From Thermoflexus sp. (GTDB lineage Bacteria > Chloroflexota > Anaerolineae > B4-G1 > DUEL01), in NCBI GenBank assembly GCA_028276215.1, contig JAPYWT010000154.1, forward strand, positions 1-6,325: a stretch of DNA of 6,325 nucleotides, read 5' to 3'. Positions 1 through 5,452 of this stretch are shown in pieces; the first letter of the stretch is position 1, and every line of letters starts with the position of its first letter. The notes under the pieces are model-generated. The model was given only the letters and a program-made list of their open reading frames with translations. It was not told where the DNA came from and made no database searches. The position numbers and the translations under genes were made by a program.

Positions 1-895
1 TCTCGCGGTACTTCTCTCCCACCCGGGTCCAGGGGTCCTCCTGGGTCTGCTTGATGCTGAGGCCGATGCGCTCTTTGGACCGGTTGACCTCCAGGACGAC
101 GACCTCCACCTCATCCCCCACCCGCACGACCTGATGGGGGTCCTCCACCCGCTGCCATGAGAGTTCGGAGACGTGGACCATCCCCTCCACGCCGTGGCCC
201 AGGTCCACGAACACGCCGAAGTCGGTGATGCTGGAGACCTTCCCCCGGCGGCGCTGCCCGACCTCCAGGCTGTCCAGCAGTCGCTTGCGGAGGATGCGCT
301 GCCAGGCCCGGTGGGCCCGCCGCTGGGAGAAGATGAGCCGCTTCTCCTCCCGGTTGACGTCCACCACCCGCAGGCCGACGGTCTGCCCGACCATCGCGGC
401 CAGCCGCTGGCGCCGCTCCGCCTCCTTCAGGCCGCGCGGGATGCCCACTACCTGGGAGACCGGGATGAAGCCCCGGATGCGGCCGAACGGAACGGTCAAC
501 CCACCCCGATTGTACGAGGAGATACGCCCTTCGTAAAGGGCGCCGCTCTTCAACATCTCCTCGGCCCGAATCCAATCCTCCTCCAGGCGGGCCTGGTAGA
601 TGGAGGCCTTAATGTACCCCTCGCCCTCGCTCTCCAGGAGTTTGACGAAGACTTCGTCGCCCTCGTGGATTTCGCCCATTTCCTTGCGCACCTGGCGCAG
701 GTCGCTGGCAGGGACAAACCCCTCCCGCTTGAGGCCGACGTCCACCAGGGCACCGTCCTCGGTGACCTGGATGACGCGTCCTTTGCGGATTTCTCCCGGG
801 CGGGCGACGTATCCTTCCTGCCCCTGGAGCAGACTTTCCATGTCCACAGCCGTCTCCGGCTGGGCGGATGATGATTCGTTTAACTCCAACGCCAT
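1..895 (-). CDS. rpsA: S1-domain RNA-binding protein, ribosomal protein S1 type (3' end cut by window edge)
   Basis: S1 proteins bind mRNA on the 30S subunit and help load transcripts that have weak Shine-Dalgarno sites. The 298 codons visible show three S1 (OB-fold) domains. The first is about residues 35-100 (RKGRVIQVTEDGALVDVG, then KREGFVPASDL). A divergent second is about 118-192 (YEGRISSYNRGGLTVPFG, then RGFIPVSQV). A canonical third is about 211-283 (RRGKVSSITDFGVFVDLG, then GMVHVSELSW and NRSKERIGLSIKQ). The reading frame is open at the left edge just after DPWTRVGEKY, so at least one more domain probably follows; family members usually carry four to six. The start is ATG at 895, preceded by GAGGAG (903-908) with 7-nt spacing, and an acidic, Ser-rich N-terminus precedes domain 1. 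It has its own promoter and a long leader with an attenuator-like structure. A smaller multi-S1 regulatory protein is possible because the C-terminus is unseen, but domain 3 is typical of ribosomal S1. Confidence 0.92.
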   Translation of the reverse strand, partial: MALELNESSSAQPETAVDMESLLQGQEGYVARPGEIRKGRVIQVTEDGALVDVGLKREGFVPASDLRQVRKEMGEIHEGDEVFVKLLESEGEGYIKASIYQARLEEDWIRAEEMLKSGALYEGRISSYNRGGLTVPFGRIRGFIPVSQVVGIPRGLKEAERRQRLAAMVGQTVGLRVVDVNREEKRLIFSQRRAHRAWQRILRKRLLDSLEVGQRRRGKVSSITDFGVFVDLGHGVEGMVHVSELSWQRVEDPHQVVRVGDEVEVVVLEVNRSKERIGLSIKQTQEDPWTRVGEKYRE

Positions 896-927
896 CGTCT
901 CTCTCCTCAAACCCGGTACCCGTCCAC

Positions 928-1001
928 AAAAAACCCGGCCTCGCCAACGCTCTCACCGCCGCGCGGGCGATGCCGGGGAAGTGGGCCGTACCCAGCATCG
1001 C
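928..1001 (-). promoter_or_regulatory. Attenuator-like terminator/antiterminator in the S1-gene leader
   Basis: Read on the minus strand, three segments compete. Segment A is 1001-991 (GCGATGCTGGG), B is 977-966 (CCCGGCATCGCC) and C is 945-934 (GGCGAGGCCGGG), followed at once by six T (933-928). B pairs with C over 12 positions with a single A-G mismatch and a 20-nt loop, giving a classic intrinsic terminator. A pairs with B over 11 positions with one G-U wobble and a 13-nt loop, so A:B and B:C exclude each other. The structure lies downstream of the predicted promoter and ends about 32 nt before the S1 start codon. No minus-strand gene lies between this promoter and the terminator that it could serve. 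I see no recognisable riboswitch, T-box or leader peptide, so the signal sensed is unknown. Pairing is read directly from sequence; the regulatory role is inferred. Confidence 0.72.
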
Positions 1002-1035
1002 GGAGTCCCGTACTTTCCCGTGCCTCCTTTCTCTG

Positions 1036-1057
1036 AAACCGGCCGTGGGAACGGTTT
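1036..1057 (-). other. Small hairpin in the S1-gene leader
   Basis: On the minus strand AAACCG (1057-1052) and CGGTTT (1041-1036) can form a perfect 6-bp stem around a 10-nt loop. It sits in the 5' half of the predicted leader, upstream of the attenuator. A Shine-Dalgarno-like AAAGGAGG follows at 1030-1023, but no start codon lies within a usable distance of it. The hairpin could be part of a sensor domain for the attenuator; this is speculative. Confidence 0.35.
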
Positions 1058-1100
1058 ATCCAGCGCGCTCTGCGGACAGGTAGCCAGAAATCGTATAGAT

Positions 1101-1128
1101 ATTTTATCACGTCATTGGGGAAAGTCAA
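1101..1128 (-). promoter_or_regulatory. Predicted sigma70-type promoter of the S1 gene
   Basis: On the minus strand TTGACT (1128-1123, 5 of 6 to consensus) is followed after 16 bp by TAAAAT (1106-1101, 5 of 6). Transcription would start near 1094, giving a leader of about 199 nt before the ATG at 895. It lies in the only AT-rich patch of the intergenic region. Its -35 element overlaps the palindrome at 1126-1137 and faces away from the promoter of the slipin gene. Confidence 0.65.
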
Positions 1129-1137
1129 ATGCATTTG
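1126..1137. promoter_or_regulatory. Perfect 12-bp palindrome between two divergent -35 elements (candidate operator)
   Basis: CAAATGCATTTG is its own reverse complement. Its two outer TTG trinucleotides form the start of the -35 element of each divergent promoter, at 1128-1126 on minus and 1135-1137 on plus. The site is therefore placed to be bound by a dimeric regulator that would affect both promoters, but part of the symmetry simply comes from having two TTG-type -35 boxes back to back. No regulator gene is in the window. Confidence 0.4.
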
Positions 1138-1162
1138 CGCTCCTCTCTTCCTGGTGTATAAT
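1135..1162 (+). promoter_or_regulatory. Predicted sigma70-type promoter of the slipin-cupin unit
   Basis: A perfect TATAAT at 1157-1162 is preceded after 16 bp by a weak -35, TTGCGC (1135-1140, only TTG matching consensus). Transcription would start near 1169 and give a 5' leader of about 46 nt before the slipin ATG. The weak -35 next to a perfect -10 could leave room for activation through the adjoining palindrome. Confidence 0.6.
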
Positions 1163-1214
1163 CAAAGAGCATCTTCACTGTTTCCCCACAAGTCCGCAAG
1201 AAAAGGAGGGTGTC

Positions 1215-2009
1215 ATGGGAAGTGTGTTGACGACTTTGGGATGCATGGTTGCCGCCGCCGTCCTCTTCCTCATCGTGATTGCCAGTGCCGCCATCAAAAT
1301 CGTCCAGGAATACGAGCGCGGCGTCATCTTCCGCCTGGGCCGGCTGATCGGCGCCAAGGGGCCGGGCCTGTTCTTCATCATCCCCTTCATTGACCGGATG
1401 GTCAAGGTGGACCTGCGGGTGGTGACGCTGGATGTCCCGGCGCAGGAGTGTATCACCCGGGATAACGTCACCGTCAAGGTGAACGCGGTGGCCTATTTCC
1501 GCGTCGTGGAGCCGACCAGCGCCATCGTCCAGGTGGAGGACTACAAGCGGGCCACCTGGCAGATTGCCCAGACCACGCTGCGGAACGTCATCGGGCAATC
1601 GGAACTGGACGAACTGCTGGCCCACCGGGAACGGATCAACACCAAGTTGCAGCAGATTATTGACGAGCAGACCGAGCCCTGGGGTGTCAAGGTGAGCATC
1701 GTGGAGATCAAAGACGTGGAACTCCCGGCGACGATGCAGCGGGCGATGGCCCGGCAGGCGGAGGCGGAGCGGGAGAAGCGGGCGAAGATTATCCACGCCG
1801 AAGGTGAATATCAGGCCGCCCAGACCCTGGCCCAGGCCGCCGAGACCATCGGACGGGTGCCCGCTGCCATCCAACTCCGCTATCTCCAGACACTCACCGA
1901 AATCGCTACGGAGAAGAATTCCACCATTATCTTCCCCGTACCGGTGGAGTTCCTGCGTGGGCTGGCGGGTATCCTGGGTGTCACGCCGGAGGGAGGCGGG
2001 AAAGAGTAA
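1215..2009 (+). CDS. Slipin (stomatin-like SPFH/Band 7 membrane protein)
   Basis: Slipins are membrane-anchored SPFH proteins that form large oligomers and organise membrane microdomains or modulate membrane proteases. This 264-residue protein has the full usual layout. A hydrophobic N-terminal segment spans about residues 10-27. The SPFH signature follows (EYERGVIFRLGR at 32-43, then GPGLFFIIPFIDR at 49-61, with the proline of the membrane hairpin at 57). The Band 7 domain runs to about residue 175. A charged Ala/Glu/Arg-rich helix comes next (QRAMARQAEAEREKRAKI), and the C-terminus is hydrophobic (VEFLRGLAGILGV). The ATG at 1215 is chosen because AAGGAGGG stands 4 nt upstream and the hydrophobic segment begins soon after; the open frame continues further upstream, but only into the promoter region. 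Slipin genes often sit beside nfeD, the gene of a membrane serine protease partner; none is in this window, and the next gene is a cupin. Confidence 0.93.
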   Translation: MGSVLTTLGCMVAAAVLFLIVIASAAIKIVQEYERGVIFRLGRLIGAKGPGLFFIIPFIDRMVKVDLRVVTLDVPAQECITRDNVTVKVNAVAYFRVVEPTSAIVQVEDYKRATWQIAQTTLRNVIGQSELDELLAHRERINTKLQQIIDEQTEPWGVKVSIVEIKDVELPATMQRAMARQAEAEREKRAKIIHAEGEYQAAQTLAQAAETIGRVPAAIQLRYLQTLTEIATEKNSTIIFPVPVEFLRGLAGILGVTPEGGGKE

Positions 2010-2014
2010 CGCGG

Positions 2015-2689
2015 ATGCCCCTGGAAAAACTGAACCTGAAGGATGTAGCCCGCCGGCTGGACCGTCCCTTCGCGATGATAGATATGGCTCTCGTCGGCGA
2101 CATGATGGTGAGCCTCTATCTCTGCCAGGGGATGCTGGCCTGGCACCGCCATCTGGACCAGGACGAACTCTTCTGGGTCCACCAGGGGGTCATCCTGCTG
2201 GAGACGGAGCGGGGAGAGGTGCGCCTGCGACCGGGGGAAATGTCCATCGTCCACAAAGGTCTGGCTCACCGTTCCAGTTCTCCCTTCCCGTCCACCGTCA
2301 TCCTGATCCGGTGCGCGGTGATGCCGGAGCGGAAGAACGGTCGCCGGTTTCTCTATGGCACGCGCGAGAGCCCGCCCCAGCGGGTCAGCCTGAACGCCGT
2401 GGCGGAGAACCTGCGGGTGCCGTTCCAGCCCCGGACCGTCATCCATATAGAGGATTCGGCCGTCCAGGTGATGCGGGGGGAGGGAGAGTGGCCCTTGATG
2501 GAGCCGCACCCCCACGATGCGCTCCTTTTATCGCTGGCAGGTACGGCGATGATTTACGAGGTCGGAGCCGCGCGCGGAGTTCCCCTGGTTTTGGGTCCGG
2601 ATGAGTTGACGGTGCTGTACCGGGATACGCCATACCAGATATTCACCAAAGGGGAGACGGTCCTGGTGCGGCTGACGCGAGAGGGGTAA
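2015..2689 (+). CDS. Two-domain cupin protein of unknown substrate
   Basis: This is a 224-residue all-beta protein with two cupin folds. In the first domain (about 20-105) cupin motif 1 is seen as WHRHLDQDELFWVHQG, giving likely metal ligands His44, His46 and Glu51. Motif 2 follows as RPGEMSIVHKGLAHRSSS with His85 as the fourth ligand; the usual Pro of this motif is replaced by His80. The second domain (about 125-222) is more degenerate: it keeps an HxH pair (His165, His167, in EPHPHDALLL) but lacks the full motif. Family members range from sugar isomerases and dioxygenases to simple binding proteins, and nothing here fixes the substrate. It starts 5 bp after the slipin stop with no strong ribosome site of its own, which suggests co-transcription and translational coupling. 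Cupin membership is solid; function is not known. Confidence 0.85.
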   Translation: MPLEKLNLKDVARRLDRPFAMIDMALVGDMMVSLYLCQGMLAWHRHLDQDELFWVHQGVILLETERGEVRLRPGEMSIVHKGLAHRSSSPFPSTVILIRCAVMPERKNGRRFLYGTRESPPQRVSLNAVAENLRVPFQPRTVIHIEDSAVQVMRGEGEWPLMEPHPHDALLLSLAGTAMIYEVGAARGVPLVLGPDELTVLYRDTPYQIFTKGETVLVRLTREG

Positions 2690-2726
2690 ACCTTCTGATA
2701 CAGGCGGCATCACCGGTGGAGCGCAA

Positions 2727-2755
2727 GATTTGTCCTGCAGCGGACAGGGTAAATC
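2727..2755. repeat. Inverted repeat (11-bp stem, 7-nt loop) between cupin and coiled-coil genes
   Basis: GATTTGTCCTG (2727-2737) and CAGGGTAAATC (2745-2755) pair along all 11 positions, two of them G-U wobbles, around a 7-nt loop. No T-run follows on either strand, so it is not a standard intrinsic terminator. It lies in the 93-bp gap (2690-2782) between the cupin stop and the next gene, where no clear promoter can be made out. It could stabilise or end the upstream mRNA, or be one copy of a dispersed palindromic element; a single copy cannot tell. Confidence 0.5.
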
Positions 2756-2782
2756 CTGTGCTACTTAGAGCAAGGAGGAGAG

Positions 2783-3634
2783 ATGAGCGAGGGGCCGAGA
2801 GTCGGAGAGCCCAGACCCGTGTATCGGACCGCTCAGGGGGACGTAGAGGAATCAGTGCTGGAGCGGGTCCAGATTCAGTTTCCGCCCTACTTTGAACGTT
2901 TCCTGGATGAGCGGGATCAGCGGCTGGCAGCCGAACTCCGCCGGCTGGAAGCGGCGATAGAGCGGAACAGCCAGGACATTGCCCGCGTGATGCGGGAAAT
3001 GGACCTCCGCTTCGCCGGGGTAGACCGCCAGTTTGCAGAGATGCGGGCGGAGATGGCCCAGGCCTATCAGGCCCTGCGGGCGGAGATGGCAGAGGGCCAG
3101 CAGTCTTTGCGGGCGGAGATGGAGCGGCGTTTCACCGAGGTGGACCGGCGGTTTGCCGAAGTGGACCGCCGCTTCGCAGAGATGACAGAGGGCCAGCAGT
3201 CTTTGCGGGCGGAGATGGAGCGGCGTTTCACCGAAGTGGACCGCCGTTTCGCGGAGATGGCAGAGGGCCAGCAGTCTTTGCGGGCGGAGATGGAGCGGCG
3301 TTTCACCGAGGTGGACCGGCGGTTTGCCGAAGTGGACCGCCGCTTCGCAGAGATGGTAGAGGCCCAGCAGTCGCTGCGGGCGGAGATGGAGCGGCGTTTC
3401 ACCGAAGTGGACCGGCGGTTTGCCGAAGTGGACCGCCGCTTCGCAGAGATGCGGGCAGAAATAGACCACCGTTTCGCGGAAGTGGAGCGGCGGATTGCCG
3501 ATTTGTCAGAGGGACAGAAAGCCCTGCGGGCAGAAGTGCGCAGTCATTTCTACTGGACAATGGGCCTGCTCTTCCCTCTGGTGATCAGCGTGGTGCTGAT
3601 GATGATCCGCCTCTTCTTCGGCGGCATACCGTAG
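2783..3634 (+). CDS. Repeat-rich coiled-coil protein with C-terminal membrane anchor
   Basis: I do not recognise a named family. The 283-residue protein has four parts. An N-terminal segment (1-45) includes VQIQFPPYFERFLDERD. A charged helix follows (46-100). A repetitive coiled coil spans 101-221, built on EMAEGQQSLRA and the heptad RRFAEVD, and degenerate units run to about 252. One hydrophobic segment (about 256-279, WTMGLLFPLVISVVLMMIRL) ends four residues before the C-terminus. There is no signal peptide, so the likely topology is a cytoplasmic rod attached to the membrane by its tail. The overall plan resembles bacterial coiled-coil proteins with a C-terminal anchor, such as DUF1640-like ones, but that link is by architecture only. 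ATG 2783 has AAGGAGG (2772-2778) 4 nt upstream. dnaX follows after 53 bp. A structural or scaffold role is a guess. Confidence 0.85.
   Translation: MSEGPRVGEPRPVYRTAQGDVEESVLERVQIQFPPYFERFLDERDQRLAAELRRLEAAIERNSQDIARVMREMDLRFAGVDRQFAEMRAEMAQAYQALRAEMAEGQQSLRAEMERRFTEVDRRFAEVDRRFAEMTEGQQSLRAEMERRFTEVDRRFAEMAEGQQSLRAEMERRFTEVDRRFAEVDRRFAEMVEAQQSLRAEMERRFTEVDRRFAEVDRRFAEMRAEIDHRFAEVERRIADLSEGQKALRAEVRSHFYWTMGLLFPLVISVVLMMIRLFFGGIP
3083..3445 (+). repeat. In-frame tandem repeats inside the coiled-coil gene
   Basis: There are four units: 3083-3178, 3179-3253, 3254-3349 and 3350-3445, coding for 32, 25, 32 and 32 residues. Each is an 11-residue block (EMAEGQQSLRA type) plus two or three 7-residue blocks (EMERRFT, EVDRRFA, EVDRRFA); unit 2 lacks one 7-residue block. 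Units 1 and 3 are identical in DNA, and the exact match extends to 105 bp (3080-3184 equals 3251-3355), offset by 171 bp. The match includes synonymous positions, which points to recent duplication or recombination, not selection on the protein alone. Confidence 0.92.
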
Positions 3635-3687
3635 AACCTGACCGGCGGACCGCAGGAGATGGGCCGGCCCGCCAAATCGGTGATCCT

Positions 3688-5391
3688 ATGGCTCAGGCAC
3701 TCTACCGCAAATGGCGTCCCCAGACCTTTGATGAGGTTGTCGGGCAGGAGCACGTCGTCCGGACCCTGCGCAACGCCATCCTCTCCGGTCACATCCACCA
3801 CGCCTATCTCTTCGCTGGCCCGCGCGGCACCGGTAAGACCACCACCGCACGCCTGCTGGCGAAGGCCGTCAACTGCCTGGACCCGGAACCGGCCCATCGC
3901 CCCTGCAATCAGTGTGCCATCTGCCGGGCCATCAACGAAGGGCGGCTGATGGACCTGATAGAGATTGATGCCGCCTCCAACACCAGTGTGGAAGATGTCC
4001 GGGAACTGCGGGAGCGGGTGGGCTATCGCCCCTCCGAGGCCCGGTACAAGGTGTATATCATTGACGAAGTCCACATGCTCTCCACCGCCGCCTTCAACGC
4101 GCTCCTCAAGACGCTGGAAGAGCCCCCGTCCCACGCTATTTTCGTCCTGGCGACCACCGAACCCCACCGCATCCCGGCGACGGTCCTCTCCCGCTGCCAG
4201 CGGCTGGACTTCCGGCGGGTCCCGCTGGCGGACATCGTGGCCCGGCTCCGGTACCTGGCCCAGCAGGAGGGCATCCAGGCCGAGGAGGACGCGCTGAGCC
4301 TGATTGCCCGCCACGCCACCGGCAGTATGCGGGACGCGGAGAGCCTGCTGGACCAACTGGCAGCCTATACCGACCGGGTGGTCACCGTGGAGGCAGTGCG
4401 GACGGCCCTCGGCACCGGCGACGAGGGCGCGGTTCTGGCCCTCACCGACGCGCTGGCGGCGCGGGATGTGGGCCGTGGGCTGGGTGTCATCAACGAGGCC
4501 GCCGACCGGGGCGCCGACCCCCGTCAGTTTGCCCGCCAGATGACCGACCACCTGCGGGCCCTGATGCTGATTCGCCTGGGCGCGCCCGTTCCCCTTTACA
4601 TTCCCGACAGTCTTCGCCCGACGGTCCAGAGCCAGGCCGCCCGCTTCACCCCCCGGCAGTTGGCCCGCGCCGTTCGCCTCTTCGGGCAGGCGGCATCGGA
4701 CGCGCGCGCGGCCTGGCAGCCGCAACTCCCGCTGGAACTGGCCTTCCTGGAAGCGGCCCTGCCGGAGGAGGAGACTGGCCCCACCAGCGCAGGCCAGCAG
4801 GAGCCGTCGCCTCGCCGTGAACCGACGGCCCCACCTCCGGCCCCTTCACCGGCCCGGGCGGTGGGGCGTCCCGCCGCCCCCTCGGGCCGCCCGTCCCCGG
4901 TTGCGTCTCCCACCCCGACCCCCGCATCCCCGCCGGTCCGGGAACCGTCCCCTCCAGAGCCAATAGCGGAATTCTCGCTGGAGGAGGTGACCCAGCGGTG
5001 GAACGACCTGCTGCGCATCCTGCGCTCCGTCAACCACTCCCTGGAGGCATTGATGCGTTCCGGGAAGCCGATCGGTGTGGAGAGGGGAGCGCTGCTGATT
5101 GGCTTTGCTTACCCCTTTCATCGGGACAAAGTGGACGAGGAGGCCAACCGGCGCGCGGTGGAGGATGCGCTGACCCAACTGCTGGGCCGACCGGTGCGGG
5201 TGCGCTGTGTCCTGCTGGCGGGTTCCAGCGGCAGGTCCCCCTCGCGCCCGGTGGCGGCCCGCGCCTCGCCTTCCCAGCCCCGGACCCCTCCGCCTGCCCC
5301 CCCGTCTCCTCCGCCCTCACCCCCTGCGGATGACGGACTGGTACAGGCGGCGGTGGAGAAACTGGGCGCGCGGGTGGCGAAAAGGGAGTAG
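3688..5391 (+). CDS. dnaX: DNA polymerase III subunit gamma/tau (clamp-loader ATPase)
   Basis: This is the AAA+ motor subunit of the clamp loader, which opens and loads the sliding clamp and, as tau, ties the loader to the polymerase. The 567-residue product begins with the family hallmark ALYRKWRPQTFDEVVGQEHV. It has Walker A GPRGTGKTT (44-52), four zinc-binding cysteines (63, 73, 76, 79), Walker B VYIIDEVHML (122-131) and the LSRCQ motif carrying the arginine finger. Domain III ends near 355. A Pro/Ala/Ser-rich linker (about 358-427) leads to a C-terminal domain (about 428-510, RWNDLLRILRSVNHSLEALM) like that of Gram-positive-type DnaX. A second Pro-rich stretch with PPPAPPSPPPSPP and a short helix close the protein. 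ATG 3688 fits the family start; only a weak GGTGAT precedes it. The gene contains no A AAA AAG-type slippery site, so a separate gamma form by frameshift is not indicated. Confidence 0.97.
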   Translation: MAQALYRKWRPQTFDEVVGQEHVVRTLRNAILSGHIHHAYLFAGPRGTGKTTTARLLAKAVNCLDPEPAHRPCNQCAICRAINEGRLMDLIEIDAASNTSVEDVRELRERVGYRPSEARYKVYIIDEVHMLSTAAFNALLKTLEEPPSHAIFVLATTEPHRIPATVLSRCQRLDFRRVPLADIVARLRYLAQQEGIQAEEDALSLIARHATGSMRDAESLLDQLAAYTDRVVTVEAVRTALGTGDEGAVLALTDALAARDVGRGLGVINEAADRGADPRQFARQMTDHLRALMLIRLGAPVPLYIPDSLRPTVQSQAARFTPRQLARAVRLFGQAASDARAAWQPQLPLELAFLEAALPEEETGPTSAGQQEPSPRREPTAPPPAPSPARAVGRPAAPSGRPSPVASPTPTPASPPVREPSPPEPIAEFSLEEVTQRWNDLLRILRSVNHSLEALMRSGKPIGVERGALLIGFAYPFHRDKVDEEANRRAVEDALTQLLGRPVRVRCVLLAGSSGRSPSRPVAARASPSQPRTPPPAPPSPPPSPPADDGLVQAAVEKLGARVAKRE

Positions 5392-5440
5392 GATGCAGGA
5401 TGCAAGATGCAGGATGCAAGATGCAAGATGCAGGATGCGA
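5392..5440 (+). repeat. Tandem heptamer repeat, seven copies of GATGCAR
   Basis: The units are GATGCAG, GATGCAA, GATGCAG, GATGCAA, GATGCAA, GATGCAG and a degenerate GATGCGA, with no spacers. The array begins on the base after the last base of the dnaX stop codon and ends 12 bp before the dehydrogenase ATG, filling most of that gap. Every copy carries an ATG; those at 5393, 5414 and 5435 are in frame with the downstream gene. Slippage would change the gap length in 7-bp steps. Confidence 0.93.
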
Positions 5441-5452
5441 GCGGAGGAGAGC

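Noticed and set aside
609..998. A 129-codon minus-strand frame starting in the S1 leader, considered as a leader peptide or gene
   Set aside because: It has no properly spaced ribosome site, overlaps the S1 gene out of frame for most of its length and resembles no protein.
896..1100. T-box or known riboswitch in the S1 leader
   Set aside because: I looked for a T-box-type conserved sequence and a GEMM (c-di-GMP)-type core and found neither, so only the generic attenuator call is kept.
600..1214. Possible long N-terminal extension of the slipin, since its frame is open from 600
   Set aside because: The extension would run antisense through the S1 gene and across the predicted promoters; the strong ribosome site and hydrophobic N-terminus place the start at 1215.
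1125..1874. A 249-codon minus-strand frame opposite the slipin gene
   Set aside because: It is antisense to a complete slipin and its composition is that of a mirrored frame (rich in Leu, His, Gly and Asp) with no family features.
2852..3469. A 205-codon repetitive minus-strand frame opposite the coiled-coil gene
   Set aside because: It is only the complement of the repeats in the plus-strand gene, which has a ribosome site, coiled-coil logic and a membrane anchor.
3659..3949. Plus-strand frame beginning at an ATG directly after AGGAG, just upstream of dnaX
   Set aside because: AGGAG touches the ATG with no spacing, the frame overlaps dnaX out of phase and the product looks like a shifted dnaX translation.
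3550..4725. A 391-codon open frame on the minus strand opposite dnaX
   Set aside because: It is antisense to a clear dnaX, has low-complexity Gly/Val/Arg/Gln composition and matches no family; long antisense frames are expected in such GC-rich DNA.
5392..5440. CRISPR-like or direct-repeat array
   Set aside because: The units are 7 bp and contiguous with no spacers, so it is a simple tandem repeat.
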